Shown one piece after another: positions 16,751 to 25,992 of a DNA stretch of 56,152 bases (position 1 is the stretch's first letter; every line of letters starts with the position of its first letter). The notes under the pieces were generated by a model, which worked only from the letters and a program-made list of their open reading frames with translations, was not told the DNA's origin and made no database searches. The position numbers and the translations under genes were made by a program. Origin of the DNA: Paracidovorax wautersii (GTDB taxonomy: Bacteria; Pseudomonadota; Gammaproteobacteria; Burkholderiales; Burkholderiaceae_C); NCBI RefSeq assembly GCF_900113035.1, contig NZ_FONX01000024.1:1-56152 (forward strand), given 5' to 3'.

Positions 16751-17317
16751 TCAGGCGGGCACGGCGGATCGGGCGGGCCCTGCCGGGTACGCCAGGCGCA
16801 GCAGGCGCGCCGCGCGGCTCAGGAAGCCGCCGGTCGCCACTCCATAGACGGCGGCCACCGCCAGCGCGAAGCCGGGGCGGGCGGCATGCGCCGGGTCCAG
16901 CGCCGTTTCCAGCCCCACGGCGTACTTGATGCAGAACACCGCCAGGATCAGCAGCAGCGGCACGGGGCTGCCCGGCAGGCGGAAGCGGCGCGCAGCCGCG
17001 TCGTAGCGGGCGCCGGCCGGCGCCTGCGGCAGGAGCCGCGAAAGCAGGGCGCAGGTGGCGAGGGCAGCTGCGAGCCACAGCGCCAGCGGTTCCCAGGCGA
17101 GGCCGGCGGTGCGGGAGGCTGCCAGCACGCCCCAGGCGCCCAGGGCCGCCATGGCGAGAGGCAGCGCCACCGTGCGGCCCAGGCCGGCGCTGCGCGGGCG
17201 GCATTGCGACACGCCCAGCGCCGTCAGCCCGGCCAGCAGCAGCCACACGCCCGCCGGCGTGCCACGCAGCAGCCCGGCGATGGCCTGCGGGCGGTGAACG
17301 ATCAGATCCAGCAGCAT
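16751..17317 (-). CDS. Small polytopic membrane protein, function unknown
   Basis: A 188-residue protein with about five hydrophobic segments. It starts MLLDLIVHRPQAIAGLLRGT at 17317, where AGGAAAG gives a good Shine-Dalgarno. A longer frame to 17476 lacks support. Possibly one of the small DUF6622-type membrane proteins, from memory only. It lies 18 bp upstream of the histidine kinase on the same strand, so it is probably the first gene of that operon and could be a sensory or regulated partner of the LytTR system. It contains no motif that would indicate an enzyme. Confidence 0.75.
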   Translation of the reverse strand: MLLDLIVHRPQAIAGLLRGTPAGVWLLLAGLTALGVSQCRPRSAGLGRTVALPLAMAALGAWGVLAASRTAGLAWEPLALWLAAALATCALLSRLLPQAPAGARYDAAARRFRLPGSPVPLLLILAVFCIKYAVGLETALDPAHAARPGFALAVAAVYGVATGGFLSRAARLLRLAYPAGPARSAVPA

Positions 17318-17513
17318 GGTGTCTTTCCTGGCGAGGTGGGGCGATGGCGCCACTGTCGGCCCCGGCCCGCCCGGGCGCCAGCGCCCTGCGACGAAGCGGC
17401 GGCCGCAGGGCGCGAGCGGCAGCCTGGCGGGTGCGGACGGTCGGGCATGCGCGCCGGCGGGCGGTGGCGAGGGCACATAATCCCGGCTCCCTCCAACTTA
17501 CACCGAATTCCCC

Positions 17514-18338
17514 GTGGACATTCTTTTGCTGCTCAAGGCCGCCATCATGGGCGTTGTCGAGGGCCTGACCGAGTTCCTGCCCGTTTCCTCCACGGGCCAC
17601 CTCATCCTGGCAGGTGCGCTGCTGGGTTTCGACGACGAAAAGGCCAAGGTCTTCGACATCGCCATCCAGACCGGCGCCATCTTCGCCGTCATCATGGTGT
17701 ATTGGCAGCGCATCCGCGAAACCGTGGTGGCCCTGCCCAGCCAGCGCCAGGCGCAGCGCTTCGCGCTCAACGTGTTCGTGGGCTTCCTGCCCGCCGTGGT
17801 GCTGGCGCTCCTGTTCGGCAAGGCCATCAAGGCGCACCTCTTCACGCCCGTCGTGGTGGCCAGCACCTTCATCATCGGCGGCTTCATCATCCTCTGGGCT
17901 GAAAAGCGCACGGCGACGGCGGTGCGCGTGGAGTCGGTGGACGACATGACGGTGATGGACGCGCTCAAGGTCGGCCTGGTGCAGTGCCTGGCCATGGTGC
18001 CCGGCACCAGCCGCAGCGGCTCGACCATCATCGGCGGCATGCTGCTGGGCCTGTCGCGCAAGGCGGCGACCGATTTCTCGTTCTTCCTGGCCATCCCCAC
18101 GCTGATCGGCGCGGGCGTGTACAGCCTCATCAAGGAACGCCACCTGCTGGCCTGGGCCGATCTGCCGCTCTTCGCGACCGGCCTGGTGTTCTCGTTCCTG
18201 AGCGCGCTGGTCTGCGTGCGCTGGCTGCTGCGCTACATCAGCACGCACAGCTTCGTGCCCTTCGCCTACTACCGCATCGTGTTCGGCGTGATCGTGCTGG
18301 CCACGGCCTGGTCGGGGCTGGTGACCTGGGCGGAGTGA
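17514..18338 (+). CDS. uppP: Undecaprenyl-diphosphatase
   Basis: Recycles undecaprenyl pyrophosphate to the monophosphate carrier for peptidoglycan and other envelope polymers, and gives bacitracin resistance. A 274-residue inner-membrane protein with the two family motifs. [15 protein letters not shown] has the catalytic Glu16/Glu20 and His29; PGTSRSG (163-169) has Arg167. The start is GTG at 17514. A CATAAT hexamer (17476-17481) may be its -10. It is divergent from the small membrane protein and followed by a structured 217-bp gap before the GGDEF gene. Confidence 0.97.
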   Translation: MDILLLLKAAIMGVVEGLTEFLPVSSTGHLILAGALLGFDDEKAKVFDIAIQTGAIFAVIMVYWQRIRETVVALPSQRQAQRFALNVFVGFLPAVVLALLFGKAIKAHLFTPVVVASTFIIGGFIILWAEKRTATAVRVESVDDMTVMDALKVGLVQCLAMVPGTSRSGSTIIGGMLLGLSRKAATDFSFFLAIPTLIGAGVYSLIKERHLLAWADLPLFATGLVFSFLSALVCVRWLLRYISTHSFVPFAYYRIVFGVIVLATAWSGLVTWAE

Positions 18339-18555
18339 AACCCTGGCAGCGCCAGATGGCCTGCCCCATCCGGCGGGGCGGCAATATCACCCCACGGCAC
18401 TTGCTGCCGTAAAAAATAAGGTGATAAGCTGCCGCCTCATTTGAGGCCCCTGGACCGCGCGCCGTCGCCGCGGGGGATGACGCAGGCTGTTGCCGGGCCC
18501 GTCGGCCGCATCGCGCGCGCGGGCAGCCGGCCTCGGTACAAGGGACCCGTTGGCT

Positions 18556-19884
18556 ATGACGCCGATCGAATTGCCGTTGAACGGCTCGCTTTCCGCCGTC
18601 GGGCCGTTCCCTGGACTGTCCGACTCCGACATGCTGCAGGTGCTCACGCACAACGTCGGCGCCACCGTGGCCGTGGTCAGCCGCGCATTGCGCATCGTCT
18701 ATGTGAACGACGAGTACGCGCGCTGGTTTCGGGCTGCGCCCGAGGAGCTCGTCGGCAAGACCCTGATCGAACTCTACGGCGAGTACAACTACTCGCGCTT
18801 CCTGCACTACGTGCAGCGCGTGCTGGCCGGCGAACGGGTGAGCTACCAGCGGCCGGTGCTCGACCCCGATGGGCGTGAGTCCTGGCGCACCATCTGCCTG
18901 TCGCCCTGGCGCGACGCGAGCGGCGACATCGCGGGCTTCATCACCGCCGCGCTGGACGTGGACGAGCTCCAGGTCGCCATGAACGCGCTGCGCACGGCCA
19001 ACCAGCGCCTGTCATCGCATATGGACAACAGCCCGCTCGCGGTGCTGGAGATGGATGACGAACTGCGCGTGCTGCGCTGCTCCAGCCGCGCCATCGAGCT
19101 CATGGGCTGGCAGGATCTGGGGCAAGTCGAGCACCGCTGCCTGCACGAGCTGCCCGGCACCTCGGCCATGGATCAGCACCTGTCGCAGGCGTTCTCGGAC
19201 CTGCGCTCGGGCCGCGCCACGCGCAACCGGGTGGAATCGTGCCTGCATCGGGCCGACGGATCGGAGGTGCATTGCGAGTGGTTTAGCTCCGCGCTGACCG
19301 ACGAAGGCGGCCGCGTGACCTCGATCATGTCGCTGGTGCAGGACATCTCGGCCAAGATCGAGATCGCGCGCCAGCATCACTACCTGGCCAACCACGACTC
19401 GCTCACCGGCCTGCAGAACCGCTCGGCATTCCAGCGCCGCTTCGAGCATTCCCTCTCCCGCGTGCGCTCGCGCGGTGGCGCGGTGGCATTGCTGTTCATC
19501 GACCTGGACGGCTTCAAGAAGATCAACGACTGCCACGGCCACAAATTGGGCGACGAGGTGCTGCGCTGCGTTGCGCGCCGCCTGGCCCGGGCGGTGCGTG
19601 GCAGCGACACGGTGGCGCGGCTGGGCGGCGACGAGTTCCTGGTGATGCTCGACACCGACGTGGAGGCGGACCTGGTCGGCTACATCGGCGCACGCATCAT
19701 TTCCGCGCTGGCCGAACCCATGGAAGTGGACGGCCTGGCCTTGCAGGTGGGCGCGAGCATCGGCGTTGCCATGCACCCTCCGCTGGACGGCGACATCGAA
19801 CTGCTCATGACCCAGGCCGACCAGGCCATGTACGCGGCCAAGCGCACCGGCCGCAACTGCATGCGCTACGCGGGCCAGGGCTGA
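18556..19884 (+). CDS. Diguanylate cyclase with two PAS domains
   Basis: A soluble c-di-GMP synthase of 442 residues. PAS 1 (about 25-140) and PAS 2 (about 150-270) precede the GGDEF domain (about 285-440). The active site RLGGDEFLVML is intact, and an inhibitory I-site RGSD stands five residues before it, so product feedback is expected. There is no EAL domain. I chose the ATG at 18556, which follows AGGGA; the frame is open to 18490. A candidate promoter lies at 18401-18428 (TTGCTG, 16 bp, GATAAG), with a palindrome GCCTCA-TT-TGAGGC at 18434-18447 just downstream. The gene is followed by a T7 run but no hairpin. Confidence 0.92.
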   Translation: MTPIELPLNGSLSAVGPFPGLSDSDMLQVLTHNVGATVAVVSRALRIVYVNDEYARWFRAAPEELVGKTLIELYGEYNYSRFLHYVQRVLAGERVSYQRPVLDPDGRESWRTICLSPWRDASGDIAGFITAALDVDELQVAMNALRTANQRLSSHMDNSPLAVLEMDDELRVLRCSSRAIELMGWQDLGQVEHRCLHELPGTSAMDQHLSQAFSDLRSGRATRNRVESCLHRADGSEVHCEWFSSALTDEGGRVTSIMSLVQDISAKIEIARQHHYLANHDSLTGLQNRSAFQRRFEHSLSRVRSRGGAVALLFIDLDGFKKINDCHGHKLGDEVLRCVARRLARAVRGSDTVARLGGDEFLVMLDTDVEADLVGYIGARIISALAEPMEVDGLALQVGASIGVAMHPPLDGDIELLMTQADQAMYAAKRTGRNCMRYAGQG

Positions 19885-19924
19885 GTTTTTTTCGCGGCGC
19901 CCACGTCCGGCGCCGGGCGCACCG

Positions 19925-21403
19925 TCAGGGCAGCTTCACGCTCTGCGCGAAGTGGAAGAAGTCCTGCGGGTCGTATTCCTTCTTGACCCTCTGCAGGCGC
20001 GCGTAGGTGTCCGCGCCCCAGTACGCCGCCGCGTAATCGGTGAGCGTGCCGTCGGGGTAGTTCTGGTACACCGCGCCGGTCAGGAAGGGCGCCATCAGCT
20101 CCATGAAGCCCGCGAGCCATTGCTCCACCGCGGCGCGTTCTTCGGCCGTGGTCCAGAACACGTCCGCGACGAGGTCCGCATCCACATCGCGGTGGACGAA
20201 GGCGCTGTCCGCGGCCGGGTAGCGCTGGATCGCGCCGCCGTAGGGCTCCAGGTAGACCAGCGACCAGGTGTTGGGCGAGGTCGTGAAATAGTCGATCGCG
20301 GCCTGCCACTGCTGCTTCGTCAGCGTCCGGCCGATATAGCCGCTGGACTTGGTCTCGCAGACGGCGGCGGTCAGGTTCTCCGGCAGCTCGTAGGGATGGT
20401 CTTCCAGCCAGACATTCATCTCGGGATACGTGCCCGACTTGTCCACCAGCAGCTTGGCGCTCGGCACCGCGAGCAGGGGGGCGATGGCCGCCATGCCTTC
20501 CTCGCGCGTGCCGCAGTACATGCCCTGGATCATGAAGACGGGTTTTCCGTCCTGGTAGCCGAGGTTCATCATGTAGCCCAGCGCATCGGGCGCGCCGCTG
20601 CGCATGAAGTCCTTTTGCAGCAGCACCAGCACGTCGGCCGCATCGGCCGCGTCCCAGCCGATCGACCAGGCCCACACGCTCGGCAGCGGCACCATGCGGT
20701 AGGTGACCTGCAGCAGCACGCCGAAGTTGCCGCCCGTGCCGCCGCGCATGGCCCAGTAGAGGTTCGGCTCCTCGGTGGCGCTGGCCGTCACGATGGTCTT
20801 GCCGTCGGCCAGCAGCACGCGCATCGATTCGACCATGTCGCTCTGGATGCCGAACTGGCGCGAGGTGTAGCCGTAGCCGCCGCCCTGCACGAAGCCGCCC
20901 ACGCAGACGTTGCCGCAGGCGCCCGTCGGCACGTGCCACCCGGTGGCGCCCATGGCGCTGTTGAAGGTGTCGAAATCCGTGCCCGGCAGCACGTGCACGC
21001 GCTGCGCCTGGGTGTCGATGGTGACGCCGCTCAGGTTCTTGAGGTCGATCACCATGCCGCCGGTGTTGACCGAATAGCCCGCCGTGCTGTGGCCGCCGCA
21101 GCGCAAGGCCACCCAGAGCTTCCAGGTCTGCGCGAACTGCACGCACAGCATCGCGTCGTTTTCGCTCTTGCAGTAGGCGATGAGCAGCGGGAAGGCCTGG
21201 AAGGCGTGGTTCGACTCCTGGCGGTCATCGTTGTAGCCAGGCGTGGTCGGCAGCACGATGTAGCCGACCATCGCTCTCTCCAGCGCGGCCAGCGCCTCCC
21301 AGGGCCAGGGGGCGTCGGTGGGCGTGTTGGCGGCAGCCAGCGCCAGCAGGTGGGCGACGCGTTCGTCTTTGGCGTGGCGGGCAGGACTCTTGCGATGGGC
21401 CAT
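19925..21403 (-). CDS. FAD-linked oxidase of the berberine-bridge (BBE) family
   Basis: A 492-residue flavoprotein oxidase or dehydrogenase. The FAD_binding_4 domain covers about residues 40-220. RCGGHSTAGYS places His105 where BBE-like enzymes attach FAD. GACGNVCVGG supplies Cys163 at the position of the second covalent link, so a bicovalent flavin is predicted. The C-terminal BBE segment ends YDPQDFFHFAQSVKLP, as usual for the family. The substrate is unknown; relatives oxidise sugars, oligosaccharides or alkaloids. The ATG at 21403 has GAGGGAAAG upstream. No signal peptide is evident. It is convergent with the PAS-GGDEF gene. Confidence 0.9.
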   Translation of the reverse strand: MAHRKSPARHAKDERVAHLLALAAANTPTDAPWPWEALAALERAMVGYIVLPTTPGYNDDRQESNHAFQAFPLLIAYCKSENDAMLCVQFAQTWKLWVALRCGGHSTAGYSVNTGGMVIDLKNLSGVTIDTQAQRVHVLPGTDFDTFNSAMGATGWHVPTGACGNVCVGGFVQGGGYGYTSRQFGIQSDMVESMRVLLADGKTIVTASATEEPNLYWAMRGGTGGNFGVLLQVTYRMVPLPSVWAWSIGWDAADAADVLVLLQKDFMRSGAPDALGYMMNLGYQDGKPVFMIQGMYCGTREEGMAAIAPLLAVPSAKLLVDKSGTYPEMNVWLEDHPYELPENLTAAVCETKSSGYIGRTLTKQQWQAAIDYFTTSPNTWSLVYLEPYGGAIQRYPAADSAFVHRDVDADLVADVFWTTAEERAAVEQWLAGFMELMAPFLTGAVYQNYPDGTLTDYAAAYWGADTYARLQRVKKEYDPQDFFHFAQSVKLP

Positions 21404-21673
21404 GGTGGACTTTCCCTCGGTTCTTGAACGTGGTGGCGGATGTGGATACCGCAGGCCTGCAGCAGCCATGACTGCAGGTGGCGGACGGCAGCGCGCATGT
21501 GTCTGCATGTAACGCCGCGGCGTGGCAGTGTAGGGGATGGCTGCCGGGCTGGGCACGCGCTTTTTTCCACGCTACTCGGCCCTGCTGAAGATGGGGGAGA
21601 CGTTGATGGGCCGTCCGGGGCGGGGGCCGTATGGCGAGCCCGCAGGTTGTGTCGCGGTCTGGGCTTGGCGGGC

Positions 21674-23509
21674 TCAGGCCGCGCTGGGCGTGAGCCCGCC
21701 GGTATTGCGGCGCAGGCAGAAGCGCCCGCCGTGCTTGCCGCTGTACATGGCCGCATCCGCCAGCTTGATGAGCGTGGCTGCGTCGGCGGCGTCGGTGGGT
21801 GCGAGCGCGTAGCCGATGGTCAGGCCCACGCGCAGGTCGTAGGCGCCCACGCGGAACGGGGTGCGGAAGGCTTCCAGCAGCGTGCAGCCCAGCTCGTGCG
21901 CCTGGTCGGGGCTGGGCAGTTCGCAGGCCATGACCACGAATTCGTCGCCGCCGACGCGCGCCACGGTGTCCGAGTTGCGCAGGTGTTCGCGCAGCCGCGC
22001 GGTCACCGCCACCAGCAGGTGGTCGCCCACGTCGTGGCCGAAGCGATCGTTCACCGGCTTGAAGTCGTCCAGATCGAGCATGTAGAGCGCCAGCAGGCCG
22101 CCGGGCCGGGAGCGGGGCAGGGCGGCCTCCAGGGCCTTGTCCAGCCCGCGGCGGTTGGGCAGGCCCGTCAGCGGATCGGTGTGGGCCAGCGACTGCATGG
22201 CGTCTCGCTCGCGGCTGGCGCGCTGGGCCTCCAGCCGCAGCGCGGCGGTGCGCAGGCCGAGCATGCGCATGAAGAGCAGCATGTCCAGCACGGTGCCGGC
22301 CTGGAAGGCGTGCAGCGTCCAGACGTTGGCGGGCAGCTTGCCATGCACCAGCAGGCCCAGCGTGACGGCGGCGACCAGATAGGCCGCCCAGGCATACAGC
22401 AGCGTGCAGCCCAGCGGGTCGCCGCGCCGGGCCTGGCGCAGGGCCAGCGGCACGCTGAGCACGGAAGGCATGGGGCCGAGCAGGCCCAGCACCGTCATGG
22501 CCACGCGCACCGACATCAGGTCGAGCGCGAAGGCCAGGCCCAGCACGCCCGTGAGCAGGGCGCAGCCCTGCATGATGCGGATGAAGCGGCGGGTGGGCTG
22601 GCTGGCATCCAGCACATGGCCCATGAAGAGGAACGATGCCATGGCCCCGAGGAAGCCGCACAGGCTGCCGATGTGCTGCTCCATCCAGAGGCTGTCGCCC
22701 CAGAGGAACTGCCCGCCGATGCCGAAGAACTGGACGGAAAAGCCGCCGCTGCCCAGCACCAGCAGCGTGTAGTAGAAAAAGAGCCGCTGGCGCAGCGAGA
22801 GCCATTGCCAGAGGCTGTACACGAGCAGGCAGATGGTCAGCCCCGCGAAGATGCCCTGCACCATCTGTTCGCCCAGCATGCGGGGGTCGAGCAGGCGCTT
22901 TTCACCGATGAAGAGCGGCACGATCATCCCCCCGCCGGTGCGCAGGCGGACGTAGAGCTCATAGCGCTCGCCGGGCTCGAGCGGCACGTCCATGGCCGGG
23001 GTGCGCCACAGCAGCGGCCGGGCGTTCTGCGGCTGCATGTTGCCCAGCGTGGCGTGCTGCGTGATCTCGCCCCGGTGGACGAGATACACATCCACCTCGT
23101 TGAGCAGCGCATAGTCGATGCTCAGCGCCGCCGCCACGGAATGGGTGCCCAGCGCCTGCAGCGGCACGCGCAGCCAGACCGCGTCGGTGCGCACGCCCAG
23201 GGAGCCGGGCTTCACGTCGGGTATCTCGAAGGCATCGGGCTGTGCCAGCACCTGTCCGATCCGCAGCGTCAGGCTGGGATCGGAGAGCATCTGCACGTAG
23301 GGCCAGGCCTTCACGGGCGGCGTGCCGGCCTGCAGCCACAGCACCGGCTGCGCCCGGGCCGGTGCGGGCGCGCCCAGGCCGGCCCAGCAGCAGGCCAGCA
23401 GCAGCCACAGCCACAGGCCGTGCAGGCAGAGGCGCCGTAACGGCTGGCCGGTGCCGCAGGGCCGTGTTTCGGAAGGCAGTGAGACGGCAAGGAGCGCGGA
23501 TGCCGGCAT
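21674..23509 (-). CDS. Diguanylate cyclase with 7TMR-DISM sensor
   Basis: A 611-residue membrane sensor. A signal peptide (ending near APARAQ) leads to an extracytoplasmic 7TMR-DISMED2-type carbohydrate-binding-like domain (about 60-195), then seven membrane helices (about 205-400), a short coiled coil and a GGDEF domain (about 435-595). The active site RVGGDEFVVM is intact, with an I-site RNSD five residues before it. The likely role is to link an external ligand to c-di-GMP. It is 20 bp downstream of the MpaB-type gene on the same strand, so co-transcription is likely. Confidence 0.93.
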   Translation of the reverse strand: MPASALLAVSLPSETRPCGTGQPLRRLCLHGLWLWLLLACCWAGLGAPAPARAQPVLWLQAGTPPVKAWPYVQMLSDPSLTLRIGQVLAQPDAFEIPDVKPGSLGVRTDAVWLRVPLQALGTHSVAAALSIDYALLNEVDVYLVHRGEITQHATLGNMQPQNARPLLWRTPAMDVPLEPGERYELYVRLRTGGGMIVPLFIGEKRLLDPRMLGEQMVQGIFAGLTICLLVYSLWQWLSLRQRLFFYYTLLVLGSGGFSVQFFGIGGQFLWGDSLWMEQHIGSLCGFLGAMASFLFMGHVLDASQPTRRFIRIMQGCALLTGVLGLAFALDLMSVRVAMTVLGLLGPMPSVLSVPLALRQARRGDPLGCTLLYAWAAYLVAAVTLGLLVHGKLPANVWTLHAFQAGTVLDMLLFMRMLGLRTAALRLEAQRASRERDAMQSLAHTDPLTGLPNRRGLDKALEAALPRSRPGGLLALYMLDLDDFKPVNDRFGHDVGDHLLVAVTARLREHLRNSDTVARVGGDEFVVMACELPSPDQAHELGCTLLEAFRTPFRVGAYDLRVGLTIGYALAPTDAADAATLIKLADAAMYSGKHGGRFCLRRNTGGLTPSAA

Positions 23510-23528
23510 GAAGGGCCTTCTCTCGCCC

Positions 23529-24974
23529 TCAGTTCACCGATTGCGGCCCGCCATCGGCCACTGCCGGCTGGGGCCTCGACAGGGGGCGCCACGTTCCGGT
23601 GGTCGTCAACCGGTCTTCGAGCCGGTTGAGCCACCGGGGCGCTTTCGGGTCGTCGCTCCAACTGGCAACCGTCTGGGTCATTTGCCCGAGCAGCGCCTCG
23701 GGCAGCTGCAGCGGCCGTGTCTGGTCCATGAGCAGCTTCACCAGCAGGTGGTAGCCCAGCACCCGCATCAGCGCGCGGGTGATCGAGAAACGCGGCACGA
23801 AGCACTGCGCGATGGCGTCGATCAGCCGCGCGGCGCCCAGGAGGAACCAGAACAGCAGCCAGGACCGCAGCGGGGCAGGCTGGTCATCGAGCCCCAGCTG
23901 CGCGAAGTTGACGCGGCCGCAGAGGTAGCGCGTCATCAGCCGCGGGAAGGGGCGGGCGATGCGCCAGGGAATGACCTGTTCCATGGCGGACATGAGCGCT
24001 TTCGCCAGGGCGGGCCGCACGTCGGGCGGGGTCAGGTGGGCCTGGCCCTCGGCCTGCATGCGTGCCAGCAGCGCCTGGCCCTCGTCCATGGTGCGGATCA
24101 TCAGCGCGCTGTCGATGCCCAGCACGTGGCCCACCACGTTCCAGGTATGCAGATAGGCGCGCTCGTCGGCCTCGGAAAGGCCGATGCCCATCCGGCGCAT
24201 GCCGCGCAGGAAGACGTAGCCGAAGGTGAGCAGGGTGTAGGCCAGCTCGGACTGGTTGCAGGGCAGGCCGTCGCGCTCGGTGTTCCAGCCCAGGGCGGCC
24301 AGCACCTGGTAGATATTGGGCTTGGCCGGGCGCTCCAGCGGCGCGACGTTGTGCAGGCGGGCGCGGCCGGGCTGCGGTTCCTCGCGCAGGATCAGGTAGC
24401 GGATGGTGGCGTGGATCAGCCGCACCTTGAGCACCTGGGCGACGCCCGAACCCTCGGGGCGCGTCAGGCCGCCGTGCATCATCACCGGGAAGATCATCGC
24501 GGCGGTGCTGCGGATGCGGTGCTCGGTGTTGTATTCGAGCTGGCCCGTGGCGTGCAGCACGCTGGCCAGGTCGGGAACGATGTAGCACTCGGGCAGGCTG
24601 GCGCAGAACAGCAGGGTGCAGGACAGGACCCCGTAGTCCATGAACACCCGCTCGGCGCGCCCGATGAGCGCCGGGTCGGCCCAGGACGGCAGATCGCGCC
24701 CGGCGCGGATGAAATCCTGCAGCGCCTCGGCGATGTCCGGCGGCACCGAGTCCGGGGGCTGCCAGTCGGCCATGGTGGCGTTGTCGGTCCAGGTGGCGAA
24801 GGCCCGGTTGACGGCGGCGATGCGCTGCCACTGCAGGGCCTGCGCGCCCGGCAGCGCGTCCTGCGGCCACGGCCCCAGGATGCGCGCGATGGTGTCGTCT
24901 GCCAGCGGGTCGGCCTGCCAGTGGGACGCAATGGCTTCGGAGCTGTCGGCTCGGGGTTCAGGCATGCTGTTCAT
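23529..24974 (-). CDS. MpaB-type (DUF2236) oxygenase-like protein
   Basis: A 481-residue protein of the DUF2236 / MpaB / latex-clearing-protein group, whose characterised members are heme-b oxygenases. The family region spans about 100-350, with GRAERVFMDYG, TEHRIRSTAAM and the helix KVRLIHATIRYL that carries the likely proximal His. No signal peptide, so cytoplasmic unless attached by the hydrophobic segments near residues 345-380. The start is ambiguous: ATG at 24974 was chosen, with 24965 and an open frame to 25001 as alternatives. The substrate is unknown. The downstream neighbour is the 7TMR-GGDEF gene. Confidence 0.8.
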   Translation of the reverse strand: MNSMPEPRADSSEAIASHWQADPLADDTIARILGPWPQDALPGAQALQWQRIAAVNRAFATWTDNATMADWQPPDSVPPDIAEALQDFIRAGRDLPSWADPALIGRAERVFMDYGVLSCTLLFCASLPECYIVPDLASVLHATGQLEYNTEHRIRSTAAMIFPVMMHGGLTRPEGSGVAQVLKVRLIHATIRYLILREEPQPGRARLHNVAPLERPAKPNIYQVLAALGWNTERDGLPCNQSELAYTLLTFGYVFLRGMRRMGIGLSEADERAYLHTWNVVGHVLGIDSALMIRTMDEGQALLARMQAEGQAHLTPPDVRPALAKALMSAMEQVIPWRIARPFPRLMTRYLCGRVNFAQLGLDDQPAPLRSWLLFWFLLGAARLIDAIAQCFVPRFSITRALMRVLGYHLLVKLLMDQTRPLQLPEALLGQMTQTVASWSDDPKAPRWLNRLEDRLTTTGTWRPLSRPQPAVADGGPQSVN

Positions 24975-25033
24975 GACGCGCCGTTGAAGGAGGGGGAGCA
25001 ACGAGGAAAAGGCAGAGGGCGTAATCCCCCTGC

Positions 25034-25050
25034 CTGCAATGCGGTTGCAG
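25034..25050. promoter_or_regulatory. Palindrome upstream of the MpaB-type gene
   Basis: A perfect inverted repeat CTGCAA-TGCGG-TTGCAG lies about 60 bp upstream of the MpaB-type start, in the 161-bp gap after the hydrolase gene. Its position would suit an operator. No cognate regulator is visible. Confidence 0.3.
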
Positions 25051-25135
25051 TGTAGGGGAGGACTACGTCTTGTTGGGAACTGCGCAGTGTTGGCGTGTGA
25101 CTGTCAAAGTCATTTCGCCACCATGCGGTTGCGCT

Positions 25136-25957
25136 TCAGCCGCCGTGTTGGGGGGCGTGGGCCAGATTCAGCAGCGCGGCCTCGATGGCGGCCGCCGTGG
25201 CGATGGGTTTTTCCATGGGGAAAAGGTGGCTGCCGTCCACCAGGGCGATGCGCCCCTGGGTGATGCGCTGGGTCATCGCCATGCCCACCTGGCGCAGCTC
25301 CTGCGACGCCAGCCCGCCGATGAAGGCGGCCGGGCAGCGCAGCGGATGCTGGCGCAGCATGCGGGCGAAGTCGTGCGGCAGGGTGTTGTAGATGGCCGTT
25401 TCCACGTCGCGGTCGAAGGCCAGCACGCGCTGGCCTTCATGGTCGCGCAGGCCGTGGGTGACGTAGTCGCGCAGCACCTGCCGGTCCCAGTGCATGAAGG
25501 CCTTCTTGCGGCTGAAGTGCTCCAGCGCCTCTTCGCTGCTGGCCCAGCTGTTGCGCCGGGCCCGGCTGATCTTGCCCGGCGAGACCGCGCCCACCAGCTG
25601 CGTGCGCTTGGCGACGTCGAGCGCGCTGGCCCGCCAGCCGCCCAGCAGGGGCGAATCCAGCAACAGCACGCCGCGCGCGAGCTGCGGGTGGCGCGAGGCC
25701 GTCATCACGCTGAGAAAGCCGCCCAGCGAGTGGCCGACCAGGAAGGCCGGCTCGCCGCTCTCCTGCTGCTGGGCCTGGGCGAAATCCGCCAGCTGCTGCA
25801 CCAGGTGGGGCCAGTTGTTGGTGACGGGGTAGCGCTCGTCATGGCCGAACTGCGGCACGGCGGCGACGTCGAAGCCACGCCGCCGCAGCTCGGCGAACAT
25901 CACGCGGTAGGTGCTGGCCGGAAAGCTGTTGGCGTGGGAGAAGACGATGCGTGTCAT
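25136..25957 (-). CDS. Alpha/beta hydrolase
   Basis: A 273-residue cytoplasmic alpha/beta-hydrolase. The nucleophile elbow GHSLGG places Ser77 as nucleophile. SHAN near the N-terminus would form the oxyanion loop, and the late DGSHLFPMEKP supplies the catalytic His (near 247). The protein is full-length with a clear start (MTRIVFSHANSFPASTY). The substrate is unknown; it could be an esterase or a C-C or thioester hydrolase. It begins 35 bp after the Anbu-type protease gene on the same strand. Confidence 0.88.
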   Translation of the reverse strand: MTRIVFSHANSFPASTYRVMFAELRRRGFDVAAVPQFGHDERYPVTNNWPHLVQQLADFAQAQQQESGEPAFLVGHSLGGFLSVMTASRHPQLARGVLLLDSPLLGGWRASALDVAKRTQLVGAVSPGKISRARRNSWASSEEALEHFSRKKAFMHWDRQVLRDYVTHGLRDHEGQRVLAFDRDVETAIYNTLPHDFARMLRQHPLRCPAAFIGGLASQELRQVGMAMTQRITQGRIALVDGSHLFPMEKPIATAAAIEAALLNLAHAPQHGG

Positions 25958-25992
25958 GGGCGGTGGTCGGGGCCGGGCTGGGGCGGGTGGGG

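Noticed and set aside
18395-18410. ACGGCA-CTTGC-TGCCGT hairpin after uppP
   Set aside because: It is followed by A6 rather than T on the plus strand, so it is not an intrinsic terminator for uppP. It may be part of the GGDEF gene's promoter region.
19886-19892. Run of seven T directly after the PAS-GGDEF stop, as in a terminator
   Set aside because: No GC-rich hairpin precedes it. The GGCGCC-type inverted repeat nearby follows the T run instead.
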